From contig NW_008710630.1 in the NCBI RefSeq assembly GCF_000327385.1, positions 357,649 through 421,648 of the forward strand: a stretch of DNA of 64,000 bases. Reading direction: 5' to 3'. The notes under the pieces are model-generated. The model ran no database searches. It was given only the letters and a program-made list of their open reading frames with translations, and had not been told where the DNA came from. The stretch's first letter is position 1; every line of letters starts with the position of its first letter. Positions 24,876 through 37,321 of the stretch are shown one piece after another. A program made the translations under genes and the position numbers. The DNA is from Lottia gigantea (taxonomy: Eukaryota; Mollusca; Gastropoda; Lottiidae).

Positions 24876-27800
24876 ATGTACCCAATACAACAGGTGAGAC
24901 GGTTTGATTTTTCGTTCGAGATTAATTGGTTGGTGAGTGCTAATATACTTAATTGGACTATAAAGACAACATTTGCACCGGTCTAGATTACTTTGGACTG
25001 CTGTCAATTACAGTTAATATGAGATAATGGAGTCTTAGCTAAAAGTCATTTGCTGTTTTGGACAATTCAAGCCCGTAGCCAGACTTGATTGTTCGGAGGG
25101 GTAAGTAATATATCCTGAGGGGCAAGTGTGTATGGTGTTTAGTTGCAGTGATGGAATTGGTCGGTTGTCAGAAATTTTCAGGGAGGCAATCTATCGCCCG
25201 CCCTCCCTCTCCTTGCCCTCTAGGGTTGGGACTAGGGCTGGTTTGTGTCTTTAAAAGTTTCGAAATTGAGCACCTGCATTTCAATGAACCCATCTATAGC
25301 TTTGTAAGCTGGTAGTTGTAGTAATATGTCTTATAATAGAATGTCACGTTTCAGATCTGTTCAGTATGTACTGTGCTAGTTTTAACAGCAGTTACAGCTC
25401 AAAATATACAGGGAAATGACGTCCTAAATGGTAAGTTTCATCCAGATATAATATTCTTTTTGGAGTGAAAGCCAGGGGTAGAGGAGTGGGTAGGGTGATG
25501 TTGTAAAGCCTCGACCTATTCCCGCCCTCCCACGTCTTTATCATTTCAATTCTGCGAAAGATATCGATCTGATAATCCCCATGTTTTTATAGGGTACCCA
25601 TGACTTGCTTTATCTATCGACAACCGCCACAGTACTTTTATTGATTAAAACAGTGGTTCCCATCCTTTTCAGCCTTAACACACCTGGACCTTTCACGCCC
25701 CAAAAAATTTCTTTCATCCGCATTTCCAGCATGTGATGATGTGAGGTGCTCTCTCAATTCAAAATACATTTTTCTCCTACAACAGATGGACACACCTCTT
25801 ACACCCTAGTCCCACACCTCAAGGGGCGAAAACACCCAGGTTGGGAACCGGGGGATTAAAATCACAGAAGGGTAAATCATAAAGATTATTTTTCAGAGTG
25901 TAGTCGCGGCTTAAGAAGACCTCATCCAACACAAGAAAACGGTTTCCAGATTTTTGTGAGGAACGGCTGGCGAAGTCAATGGTTGGACAGACAATGTCCG
26001 CAGTATCAGATCTACGATCAAAAACTCTGTGGCTGCATGGAGGTACATCAACCAAGACCTGAACCACGACAAACTAACTTCCAAGTCGAAAACAACCGTC
26101 AGGTCGACGACTGCCCGTTCCATCGCCGTGGAGCGAACGGTCCGTCAACATACGAACGCCTTGGCGAGGACGGTTGGATACAAGAGGACTGTAACTGGCC
26201 ATTTTATACCGGATTGATTTGGGATCAGGACAATTGCCGATGTGAATGGGGCCCGAATCCCAGTTTTCCGGAAATTATCGATCACAGCAATGGTAAGGAC
26301 ATTTTGATTTATGAAAGGTTTAGGAGTTTATATAGTCCATCCCTTGATCACAAATGTATAATAATGCACAATGATATATGGTCTTACATGTCTGTTCCGA
26401 TACAGGCTCGTATACGTCTTTCATCACGATGTTCAGAGATATTTTCCATTTACAAACTCCAAATGGACTTTAAGTGTAAAACGAGGATACGTTCATCATT
26501 GTTTAACATCCGATATCACTATATATGTATTACTCACTGAAGGGGGTTCTCTAATACAATTATTGTGGTATATGAATTTGTTATTTGGGGAAAAACACTA
26601 TATCAATCAAGTTTTACGTCCTACTTTTCTGCACCTAATTGGGTTAATGAAGACGGACAACGCCATATAGCGTGCAATGAGGGAAATTTTGCCACTCTTG
26701 TTCGATTTCGAACCTCTTCAGGAGAGAGCTAATCTAATAGGATTATTTTGTTTCATTGTCGAACCCCAATCTTTCCATTTCAGTGTTCGTTCCAGCAACT
26801 TGTCTCCTCATGTTAAACATGACCTTTGACGATGCCATTAAAGACGAAGGCCGGGATCTCTGGTTGAAGAAGAACGTCAAGGATTCCTCTCACATCATTT
26901 CGGATCCCGGAGCAATCGGCAACGCTGCTCAGTTTTACGGAGAATCCAATATCGCGGTTCCTTATTTCAAAGGAAATTCTTTCGGCACTAGATTCAAGGT
27001 TGCCTTCCGGTTCAAACCCTGCGATGACCAGCAAGAATTCAAAATTGACAAAGTCTGCGATGGCGGTAAAAATCCACCTTTTGAGTTCACTTATACAGCT
27101 TGGGATAATATTTTCACGGTTGCTATGGATACGTTGAATTCTAATGGACCAATCATAGAAAGCTGTCCGGTCAGTAGGGTATGTACAGTTGTTTTTAGCT
27201 GTCTTAGGAATCCAAAAATCAGTTGGCCTGATGTTGGCTTTATTATCTACAACGCCTTATACTTATGGTATGGGGAAAAGCCTGGCTAGACTCTTTGTTT
27301 CCTAAGCAAACGCCATTGGGTGAGATCCCAACCCCTGCTGCCCTCATACCGCCCCCATAAATGTTTTAAAATTGTAAGTTCTATGTTTCAGACAAACAAT
27401 GGTTGGTACAATGTAGTGATTGTCTACCAAGATAATTTCTTAGATGTTAAAATTAACGATGTGCCGTGTATTGGCTCGGATAAATTTATTGGTAAGAGTT
27501 ATGTCCCTTAGGCTTAGAAATATTAAAACAGAACCTGAAACATGTTGTTTATCTTAGGCATATAGCATAGGCCTATAGAATTTTTTTTTTTTAAACTTAT
27601 TATTTTCAATAATTTCAATGCAAAATAGTCTAATCTAATGCTTGTATGCATAGAGCAATGCCAATATGGTGCGATGGTAGCCTACATCAAGTTAATTTTT
27701 AACAAAATTCTAATAGGCCCTACATATAAACATTTCTGATCTACTTACCTAATTCAAAGCCGTTTCCTCATCATAAACATCGTCGCCATCAGCATTGACC

Positions 27801-28526
27801 ACAGAAAACTTCAACATGACATGTAGGCCTACCAAACAAAGTCTCTTTCTGCGATCGTTCTTCTTCGTTGGTGAACAGACAACACATTCCAATGGCAGAC
27901 TGTTTCCCGTCATAATCTCTTCTCAAGCCACCTCTAATTTGAAGAGTTCTATCTTATGTTGTGATGTTAAAATGTAAACAAACAAAAACAACATTTCTCC
28001 CAGCGGCAGTCTTTTCCCGCCATATTTGATAATAAAAGTACCTCCCAATTGAAGAGCTCCACTCCTCTATGCTACGTTATGATTTCAGGTGAACTCAAAA
28101 CAACCGACTGTCCTATGAACTTCCCAGGTAGTTCTTACTGTGGAATGTTGGATGAGGTGGGTATTAAACACAGTTAAGCGCCTCATAGCTGCAATATGGT
28201 TTTGATTTGATGGCATTCAATATCGTAGCGTTAGCCTAATGGGGCAAATGAGTCAAATGCCAGATGCCTCATTTTGTAAACGTCGACTTTTGTTTCTGAT
28301 TAGATAATGTATTTTAAATCCACCTAGAACCCCCCCCCCCCCTCCCCCCCTCTATGTCTCTGTTTTGTTCTGAATTTGCACAATGATGCATGTAAAGCAT
28401 ATTTATGACACCCCCACCAACTTTTCCCACGCCTAATCTTCTCCCCTGTGACAAGTTACCAAAGCTGTTTAAAAAACGTGTATGTTTCCCTTTCAGTTCT
28501 ACATCACCAGAGGTTGTCAGTATTGA
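24876..28526 (+). CDS. Secreted chitin-binding/LamG protein, Pif/BMSP-like shell-matrix type (copy A)
   Basis: Exons 24876-24893, 25355-25430, 25897-26292, 26784-27178, 27392-27491, 28089-28156, 28497-28526: 1,083 nt, 360 aa. The start is a tiny exon coding MYPIQQ; joined to exon 2 it gives a hydrophobic signal peptide ending TAVTA. Exon 3 encodes two short peritrophin-like chitin-binding modules, each with the Cys pattern C...C...C-x-C (second: EDCNWP, TGLIWDQDNCRC). Exons 4-6 encode a LamG/concanavalin-type domain (LLMLNMTFDDA, NNGWYNVVIVYQDN, GMLDE). The last exon adds only FYITRGCQY. Known of the family: Pif97 combines VWA, peritrophin-A and LamG and acts in the shell's chitin framework; here VWA is missing. 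The paralogue at 29202-31992 has matching exon phases and an identical 100-nt exon. A shell role is inference; other chitinous matrices are possible. Confidence 0.88.
26606..26730 (-). mobile_element. SINE copy, 3' half
   Basis: AGTTTTACGTCCTACTTTTC followed by TTAATGAAGACGGAC and GTGCAATGAGGGAAATTTTG, matching the reverse of the SINE end. It lies in intron 3 of Pif-like copy A, about 50 bases before the exon 4 acceptor. Confidence 0.65.
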
Positions 28527-29201
28527 GGATACGAGGGGAGATAAATCGTCTCAACTTCCGGTTCTTCATCAATCCGGAGCCATCGTTTTTTACATCCCAT
28601 ATGTTGTGTATAGTGTCATGTTTAAGCAGTATTTTTCATCAATCCATACATAAAATATTTAAAAAAAAAATTTTCTTTTCAACATTGTCTACGCAGGTGT
28701 TGCACTGGATTGAATTGTCATATCGATATCCCGATCCTGCATTCGTAAGCTTATTTCCCCCAAACACCCCAATGATTTCAACTAACATAAGAACAAAGAA
28801 GCAAGTGGTACATCGTGATGCTTTGTCCGTTTTCAGATTGTATATTTGATATGAATAAGCTAACTAACACGGGCATTTGATAACGGGCATGGACCTGCTC
28901 CCTTGATAAAAAAAACTCACAAAGATATTCAAAGCTACATTTTCTTTCTTGAACACATTTCAATGGCTTTCCCCACCCATATACAAATTTTTGACTCCAA
29001 CCCCATCAAACAAAATATCTGTAAACTTTCAAACTCCGTTAGTCGCTTATATCACATTAATAAATGAATAAAATGAAAAAAGTTCAAAATGAATGAATAA
29101 ATAAATAAGAATGGCACACTCTTGTCATTGTAGAGACCAAAATATTTACAACATGGCGTATCCGAACGTAGTCAACCCTTTCCTAAAATCTAGGAGATGT
29201 T

Positions 29202-31992
29202 TTAGGCTAGAGCTGAGAAGACGTCGATCTTGTTCTCGATAGGATCCGAGCGTTCAGGAACTTTAGGCACCTTCTTCTTTGGAATGTGGACGTCCGCTTC
29301 GTCGAACTGTTTACAATATCGAGACACAGTCATCTAGAATGAAATCGCATTTAAAATGATTGCTAACAGGTTTCTAAACAAAAAATGGACGTGTATAGGG
29401 GACATTGAAAGTATCAATTTGCACCGTTCCAGTTTTCAATCAGAAGTCTGTGGTTCATGTAATTCCACTTAAACAATGCTTTTTATGATGTTACTATCGA
29501 TGGTTACTTAAAAAAATGGTGGTCGTGGATTATAATATCGGTCAGCGTATGCAAGTCTGATGACTTTGAATAAGTAATGTCCACTGATACTTCCAGTCGA
29601 CTCAGCTGTAAATGGGTAAATGGTACGGATTATCCGGAAAGGTCAATGCCAAGAGGTTTGGCCGTGAACTTGTGTTGTTATCCTTGTAAAATATATTTCT
29701 TTCTTTCTTTTGTATAATAGAGGATAAATAATGATCAACTTACGTCGTCTAAATAACCAACATAGCGAGATTCTTTCTCTAACGGATCAGCACCGATAGT
29801 CATAGGACAGGACGTCTTCTGAACTGGACCTGAAATGATAAATTTCACAATAAGCGCATAACATATAACACATATAACACATTAACACAATTATTATTAT
29901 TATGGCGGATGGCTCATAAAGTTCGCGTTTTTGATGGTGCATGTTCCACGCATTAAATCTTAAACTTTTTAAATCGTTTCATTGTACACTCTGCTAAAAA
30001 CGGAAAATCGAAGCTATCCATAGTCATAAACTAGAAGCTTGCCATTGTGATCAAAATGAGAAGAACATGCAGCAAAATCCAGTTGATTCGAAAGCAGATA
30101 GGGGCGGTTCCGTCCGTTACTGAACTCGCCATGGCAAGTCGAGTCCCATATTAGATCACGAATCAGAACACCTATATCTGTTTATCAACCAGATTGCAGC
30201 TATATCTTACCTCTAAATTCCTCGGATATAATACAAGGTTGACCATCAACTCGGAGCAGGAGAGTTCCGTCTTCGTAGATCAGTGACACTTTATGCCACT
30301 GGTAAGGCAGCTGAAAATAGGCAAGTTGAAATGGTAAATACATAGATCCTTCGGGGAGAAATATTTCACCGAATGAAAACATAAAGAAACAAACAAAGAG
30401 AGAAACAAAGTAACAAAGAAAAGATTGTGAAAATAGTGCATGCCCTTATTTTGTTTGTCTCTCACCCTCTTTCCATCCCTAATGCTACTTCATTTCACAT
30501 GTCTCATGACGAATCCAACTTACCAAGTCTCTGGTGCAGACGATAGCCTTGCGGACATTGGTTGTCTCAAACGCCAACAGGAAGGATTGGTCGGCAGCTC
30601 TGAAACCGATAGCAATGGAAGGTGTGGTGTACCCCAACTCGGTGACGTTACACCCATTGGACATGATGATTTGGTAGTTGTCTTTCGTGGATGGCTTCTC
30701 GTCAGCCTTAAAGCTAAACTCAATGTTCAGAGAGTCGCTCATTTCATTCCCAGCGAAGTACCACACCGTCAAGTAAGCGTCTTGGAAGTAGGCTGCTCTG
30801 GTACTGGTTTTGCCTTGTATCTGTCTAAGGGAGAGGATCGCTCCTGGGTTTAGCTCGATGAATGATGATTTGGCGTGGTCTACCAGTCCAGTCTCAAACG
30901 TGGCATTGAACATCGTATCACATGGAGATTTTACTGCAAAAAATCAGAATCAGTTCAGAGTTTTGTACTAATGCCCATTGGCTTTTAGTGAGCACTTAAG
31001 TGCAACAAAATAGCCATGGTGAGCTAACAGCTTTGTACCCCATCAGCTCCTCTGACCTGCACGACTAGCCCACGGGCGTAGTAAAAGATACTTACCACTA
31101 TAAACTACTGGATTTTCTTCTGAATCGGGACCCCAGACACATCGGCACATCGTCTGATTCCAGATCAGACCGGAAACAGCTAAATTGCAGTCTCGCACTA
31201 CCCACTTCCGGTTGACGAGCTGTTCATATTTACTGCTGTTTTTACCATGGTCTCTGTAGTCAGGACATCTTAAAGGTGCGGCATCACCTTTAGAGTACTC
31301 GCACCTGCAGGCGGTTTGGTTCCACATTAGTCCAGTCTGACAAACCTGGTCGAACCATGCCTTGTTGTAGTAGACTTGGAACTTGTTGCGATCCGTTTTG
31401 TGCGTTCTGTGTGTTGTGGAACAATCTGGAAAAATCAATTTACTACAACTGTTTGGGCTTTAAGACGTGTTTAACGCCATTCAATATTCAATAAGGGGGA
31501 TTTTGCCAGGACTGCAGCATAAGCCTACCCTCTTTCGATCTTTAATCGCCCACGGTGCCTCGGTTTATTGTCCAATCCGAACGACTAGTCTTTTATATGG
31601 CCAACACCTCCGAGAAACTTGAAGAGAATTTAACCATTGTGTCCCTACTTTGACAGACGAGTAGTTCAGTGTCTCAACTAGAAAAGTTTGGGACCGTGGT
31701 CTTACATGGGTTGGGGCCCCTCTCCTGGGTAGGGACGCCAGTCCCTGAGGTAATTCGCCCGGTAATACCGATTGAGAACACCCCCAGCTTGGTAACAATT
31801 TTACTTACTGACAGCGTTATTTTTGTTGACCTTCTTCTCAACCAGGGGAGTAATGGTTGTTATTCGGTTGATGTTGTTCATTTCTGCCCGCATGTCCATT
31901 TTTAACTGCCGGTCATTTTTAGTGTAAGCCGGGTATGCTGATACTGACCAAACAACCAGGAGCACCAATATGCTGTACCGTATCGCGGACAT
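29202..31992 (-). CDS. Secreted chitin-binding/LamG protein, Pif/BMSP-like shell-matrix type (copy B)
   Basis: Exons in transcript order: 31992-31809, 31425-31096, 30933-30524, 30310-30211, 29829-29744, 29333-29202: 1,242 nt, 413 aa. The start is the ATG at 31992, which opens the signal peptide MSAIRYSILVLLVVWSVSA. Next come a Lys/Asn-rich stretch of about 40 aa, then two chitin-binding modules (FDQVCQTGLMWNQTACRC and CNLAVSGLIWNQTMCRC), then the LamG domain (FNATFETGLVDHA, PYQWHKVSLIYEDGTL, YVGYLDD). Unlike copy A, it ends in a tail of about 40 aa rich in Lys, Pro and Asp (KKKVPKVPE). The stops of the two copies are about 0.7 kb apart, tail to tail. Junction phases agree exon for exon with copy A, so this is an inverted duplication. 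A leader exon with donor GTACGTAC near 33435-33480 is possible but uncertain. Confidence 0.9.
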
Positions 31993-32079
31993 CTTGCTCA
32001 ATCTATTCAAAAATCAGTGAGAGAATTTTTGAAGTTGGTTTTAAAGAGAAACTGTCGTATGAATATTTTCATTAAGTTT

Positions 32080-32140
32080 TAGAATTGCAAGAACCACAGA
32101 CGTCAAGCAGAAAATTGGAATGGTGCAAATTGATGCCTTT
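32080..32140 (-). mobile_element. Foldback MITE fragment
   Basis: GAACCACAGACGTCAAGC and AATTGGAATGGTGCAAATTG are the reverse of the MITE arm, upstream of Pif-like copy B. Confidence 0.5.
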
Positions 32141-32658
32141 ATGCGATATGTGAGCGTGGCACTAGGGTAGTTCTGACGTTTCCGTCTGTGGAAAATATGC
32201 ACCAGAATACACCAAATTAATTTCTTTTTTCAAATCTGTCTTGGGGGAAAACTCCCTTGTACCTTTCATGGGAGGCTTGGGTCTGCATTTGGAATCTGAA
32301 CCCGACAGTTGCGCCCTCCACCCCGACCAAAGTCAGCCTGCCCTTATTTGTACCCTATAGTTCCAGAAGGCGTTTCATCCTGCACTCTATAGCCGAGTTC
32401 AATTTTCTTCACATGTTGTTAAGGTATCGAACGCTCACGTTCCTCGAAGGTTCGTCAATTTGTTTTCCAAATACAAGTATTTAGCCAGGCCAAATAACAC
32501 ATCACCAACAATTTAACTGAACAAATTGGAAAATTGAGTCGCAAACTCGGCGTATTGACAGGAAAATTCCTTCAGGATGAGCTCAAATCGTTTATTTTGA
32601 TAGATCTTTTATAACGCTACTTGTATCTTGATCTTTAAATTCGATATAAATACTCTGC

Positions 32659-32807
32659 TTAAAGGGATTGTAAAGAAGTTATCTTAAATTTGTCATATAG
32701 GTCAGGGACACTGATAGCATCAATTTGCACCATTCCAATTTTTAATCAGACGTAGGATTTGATGTTTGATAAATAAATTTTTAGAAAACCTCTTTACAAT
32801 CCCTTAA
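32659..32807. mobile_element. Complete short foldback MITE
   Basis: Both ends are present: TTAAAGGGATTGTAAAGA on the left and TCTTTACAATCCCTTAA on the right, an almost perfect terminal inverted repeat. The interior carries CACTGATAGCATCAATTTGC. About 149 bp with no coding capacity. Confidence 0.85.
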
Positions 32808-34380
32808 ATTCAATAAATTAGAAATGCAATAACAGAGTTTTACGCCCTACGTTTCTGTAACTAATAAAAACCATCATCACTATGCAGTGTGAATTGAGGA
32901 AACTCTCTGATCATAGATATACATATTTTTTCCATTTGTAACACATTGTACTACGGTGGCCTTGGAAGGTCTAATTACTAAGTAGCCCAAATGGGACAAG
33001 TTATATATCACAGTAGACCTTACGGGGAAAAAAGTAGCTCAAATGGGAATCAACTCAAACGGGAATTAGTCCAAACGGGAAGACACCGTTCAAAATATGA
33101 CGGTGTCGGGTTTTAATTTTAATCCCTTTCATTCTAATCATCAAGCCAGTGTGTTCTATTACCTGTAGACTTTGGCACAATAAAATCGGATATCAGGTTC
33201 GTCCTCAATAGATAAAACCTAAATTATATTGCTCTGCTTCGCACACGGATTTCGACATACAAAAACCCATATAAAGAAAATATTCATTTGAATCTACTGT
33301 ATTTTCAACATTTCAAGGATTTCGCGTTAGATTTTACCCGAAATGTCTTAAACTATGAAATGCATGGAACTCAGTTTGAAATAATTAAACTTCGTTTCAG
33401 ATTGTGCTATAAACATTTAGAGGAAAAACTTGTACGTACCTTACAGTTCTAGTAGGATCCGTCAATTGATGACATTGTTTCGTTGACTTCTGACGAGATT
33501 CGTGGATTGTTTTTCCTTTTAAAATGGCGTTTATTTAGTCTTAGCCAAGAACAAAGACATCTTCAACACAATAAATCAACATTGTAATCGAAGAAGGGGA
33601 ATTTCGCCCAGAATATTTAACTGTAAACAACATCTATAATGCCACCCCAAACATTTTCTTAACCCCCAGGACAAATATACCACGACTATGATGTGTTAGA
33701 TGTCGAAAGCCATTGATCCCTCGACGTTTTGTGTCAAACTTCTAACGAAATTGCGGAATCTGTGTTGAATCAGAACACATAACAGAGAAAAGTGCGAACA
33801 TAATCTGAAAAAATTTGGTGTCACTTTTCAAACAATTTCAGTCATCTGATTGGTCAATCACTAAAATTGATATCAAATTTATCTTCCAATCAGATTAGCC
33901 TACTTTATTTCTTCAAATCTGGATTTTATCTTAGTTTTCGAGAAATAGGCCCCTGTTTCGTTTTGTGTTTTTCCGATATGTTACTCGACTTGTCAGTCAT
34001 GATCTTATAAGACTGGTCTTTGATTCCTTTATTCTAAAGTTACCCGTAATTTTAACATGAAGTTTATTAGCAATGCACTTGCCAGTCTACACCGCTTTTT
34101 AATATAGCCTACGGGAGATAACTCAATATAAAAACCTCAGCCCCCTCAAACTGTCTGTAATTGAAAGTTGAAAAGGAACGAAAGAGTCCGTTCTATTTAA
34201 TGCTCTGGAAGTCTTTTATAACAAACATTTGCTCGAATTACGGATTGCATATCTCATAAAGATTACAGGCGAAAGTGTTGTAGTTTCTGACTCGATGATA
34301 ATCGATCGGTACGATGTTATCAATACGCTTGCGTCGTCGGTAGAGGCCTAATAACTTCTATTTTTGGGTATTGCATTAGG
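32808..34380. other. Intergenic DNA between the Pif-like and TNFR-like pairs
   Basis: No gene is recognised. It contains a decayed reversed SINE tail (32830-32900) and an AT-rich palindromic stretch near 33840-33910 with CTGATTGGTCAA and CCAATCAGATT. Confidence 0.5.
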
Positions 34381-34399
34381 AGCATATAACTTGAAAAAC

Positions 34400-34456
34400 C
34401 CTATTATAGTATTCTCATTTCGAGGGCTCATAGTCAGACATCAGATAGACTTCAAG
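34400..34456 (+). other. Probable 5' UTR exon of the plus-strand TNFR-like gene
   Basis: TAGACTTCAAG is followed by the donor GTAAGAAG at 34457. The minus-strand paralogue has a matching candidate leader exon ending CAGACTTCACCAAG before GTAAGAAGG, and exon 1 of this gene has its own acceptor (TTTTAG ending 35334). The upstream boundary is unknown. Confidence 0.45.
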
Positions 34457-35010
34457 GTAAGAAGAGCACCATGATTAATTAAACAATTAATTAAAGTTAT
34501 AAAGTGTTATATAGGAAACATCATTCATTATTTGTTACTACGTCAAATTAAATTTTTCTTATGTAGGAAATTTCAGGGCCGGCCTCACGGAAGTTTTTCC
34601 CGTCGGCATTTTATTCGGTGTTGTATATTGTTAAATCCTCATGTTTTTAGGGGGTTTCTAGTTTTGGTTTGTGTTTCAGGGACCTTTTGTAAAACATTGA
34701 ATTCTTGTCTGACATTTGTGGTTCCTGGCATTCTTGGATATTTTTAAGTCCCCATCGAGAATAACACCTGAAACCAAAGTGTATATTAATTCGATGGTGA
34801 ATTATTATGATAATTGCATGATTTTTCGTTGGAATGGTAAAACATAAAAAAAAAACCCTTAAAACCCACCAAAAAATCCCTAAAACCAAGATGGCGGAGT
34901 AATAATAGTCACTATGACTCGAGTTAAAAACCGAAACAAGGAAGAATATATGCATGTATGTTTGCTGGTCTATTTTTAACTAACAGTAACAATCTACTGC
35001 GTAATTGCTT

Positions 35011-35283
35011 TAAAAAGGGGATTGTCAACAGGTTTTCTAAAAAAAAATCATTTGTATAAGGAACACTGATAGAATCAATTTGCACCATTCCAATTTTTAG
35101 ACATCAGTAGTTCTGTGTCCCGTAATTATATTTAATAAATGCAGTTTATGACGTCACTATGGCAAATGTCCTTATTTATACCACAGACATCTGATTGAAA
35201 ATTGGAATGTTCTAAATTGATGTTATCAGTGTCCCCATACACATAAAAAGTTTAAAAAACCTCTCTACAATCCCTTTAAAAAA
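35011..35283. mobile_element. Full two-armed foldback MITE
   Basis: The left arm (TTTAAAAAGGGGATTGT, GGAACACTGATAGAATCAAT, TTGCACCATTCCAATTTTT) is mirrored by the right arm (TTGAAAATTGGAATGTTC, AATTGATGTTATCAGTGTCC, TACAATCCCTTTAAAAA). Each arm is about 100 bp with about 70 bp between, so the whole element can fold into one hairpin. It inserted just upstream of coding exon 1 of the TNFR-like gene. Confidence 0.85.
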
Positions 35284-35346
35284 TGAGATATCTAAGCCAA
35301 AATTTAAATTTAATTGTAATATTTATTCTTTTAGTAGGCTAAAGTC

Positions 35347-37217
35347 ATGTTTAGAATTGAAGTTATCGGAATTTTGACTCTATTTTTTTGGATAGGTTAT
35401 GTAAGTATGCCTTCTCACCTTAATTTCGTAACTGACCCCATTCAGGATTATGATGGAACTTGCGAGAGACATACACAAGGATGATAAATTTGTCGTTAAA
35501 GGCGGGTGGTTTGGTATGTGATAAATGTCCACCAGGTACTCATTGGCTGGAAACAATGTCATGCTTGCCCACCTGGTACCTTTTCGACTACAGAAAATAT
35601 AGCATTAGGGCAATTTTCTCCACCAAGACCTTCCAATTCTTCCCTTCTCCTTGATCAATATTAATTATAATGGACTCTTTCAAGAATATTTTGTCAATTC
35701 AAAACATCACATTTTTTCATACCTGGCAATTTAGATAAACAAAACAGTCAACCAAAATTTGTCGTTATTTTTTTTACAGGTAAAAGGGGGATACCTGTGT
35801 CAACCAGGTACTCATTGCATAGCAAACTGCAAGGGTGGAAACAATCAGCCAAAATGTCAAGATTGTCCACGTGGAACCTTTTCTACAAAAGAAAATACGG
35901 CATCATATTGTGAAGTCTGTCGCCGGGAAGAACATTGTCCATTAGGAACAGTCTTCAAAAATACTTGTACTAGTACCACCGATAACCGCTGTGATTGTAA
36001 AGATGGAAGTTATTGGCAGAGTTACGACGGCTACGATGGACGATGTTTCTCACATAGTAATTGTAAGGAGGGCGAAGTCGTAGTGAAAAAGGGTAACCCA
36101 ATTCTCTTCTTCTCTAAAACAGTGATTATGACAATGTCGTCCAAGAATGCCTCTTCACTTTCTTATTTGATTGTTTACGAACCTGGCGTAGGATGTTCAT
36201 TCAGGAAAAGTAATTAGACAGCACAAATTGTAATGGGAACATTGTTGTACTTTATTGGTTGGTCTGACAATGTATTATTGCATATACAGTGGAGTTTCTA
36301 GAAAAAATTAGTTGAGGGGGTCACGAAATTTTACTTCCACTATGTAAATTGATACAAATTTTGAAAGTGTGGNNNNNNNNNNNNNNNNNNNNNNNNNNNN
36401 NNNNNNNNNNNNNNNNNNNNNNGGGGGGGGGGGGGGGGGATATATTACATCGGAAGCAATTGTCTTTCTTGTCTAGCCACCCTTAACCTGGTCTTACCAA
36501 GTTTGTTTTATGGACGTCTCAATTACTGTTTCATGACTTGGCATTCAAGTATTTTTTTTACACGTTCCAGGCACGGCAACTGAAGATACAAAATGTGGCC
36601 CGAAGCCAACGGACACCTCTAGCACGGGTCGAGATGAGAAAGACTCGACTGGTAAACACCAACCTGGCACTGATCAAGATGGGAAGGACTCGACTGGCAC
36701 TGATGGTGATGTTAACCATGTCCTGAAACCCCCGGGCAATGGTGATGCCAAAGGAGGTCAGTAGAAGTTATATAACATTTTGGTCATGCTATTTTGTCAA
36801 GTCAAGTTCCCCAAATTATTCTGGAAGATAATATACTGTCTAGTGTGAAGGTTTTTAGGGATTCAACATGTTCAGCTTTACGGAAACTGCCGAGGATTGC
36901 CGAATGACAGATTAACTTAAGATGAAGCACGCGGTCACATGATTGGTGTACATTCCAGTTTCTATAATAGGCTATAACTATAACAATACGTTATTATTTC
37001 CCAGTCGATGCACAGATACCTTTATTGCAATATCAGCATCCACTGGAATCCAACGTTAACTTGTCATCTACCATCCGTCATTATTTTTTTATTTTCAGGA
37101 TCAGATAGAATTCTGACAGTGCCAATAATACTGATAGTTTGTATGTCTGGATATGCCGTCTACAGAATGTTTATAAGATACACACCGAGATTGATACATG
37201 AACATCACAATGATTAG
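35347..37217 (+). CDS. TNF-receptor-like single-pass membrane protein (copy A)
   Basis: Exons 35347-35400, 35780-36092, 36571-36756, 37099-37217: 672 nt, 223 aa. Exon 1 is a short signal peptide (MFRIEVIGILTLFFWIGY). Exon 2 holds the Cys-rich TNFR domains: LCQPGTHC, CPRGTFSTKEN, EHCPLGTVF and the typical CTSTTDNRCDC. Exon 3 encodes a Ser/Thr/Gly/Asp-rich linker of about 60 aa with STGxD-type repeats. Exon 4 encodes one transmembrane helix (ILTVPIILIVCMSGYAV) and a cytoplasmic tail of about 20 residues. There is no death domain and no obvious TRAF motif. Known of the family: such receptors bind TNF-family trimers; those with minimal tails can act as decoys. Decoy or co-receptor function here is inference. 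A 50-base run of N lies in intron 2. The minus-strand paralogue has a Cys-rich exon of identical length (313 nt). Confidence 0.87.
35500..35645 (+). pseudogene. Decayed extra TNFR Cys-rich exon in intron 1
   Basis: GLVCDKCPPGTHWLE reads in one frame, then CPPGTFSTTENIA continues in another: a duplicate of the start of the Cys-rich exon, broken by a small indel after about 35560 and without an intact acceptor-to-donor frame. Skipping it leaves exon 1 joined to exon 2 in phase 0, as in the paralogue. An assembly error or a missed splice variant cannot be excluded. Confidence 0.6.
36373..36422. other. Assembly gap (50 N) beside poly-G
   Basis: A run of 50 N followed by a G homopolymer at 36423-36439, in intron 2 of TNFR-like copy A. 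The true gap length is unknown; it does not interrupt an exon of the model. Confidence 0.99.
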
Positions 37218-37321
37218 ATCTGTCTTCTGCTCTTTTCTCGTTTGATCTGTATTTCTATTTCATTATATCTGTGATAAATATATAAATAAATAAATAATAA
37301 CAAAAATATTCTGTGAAAATA

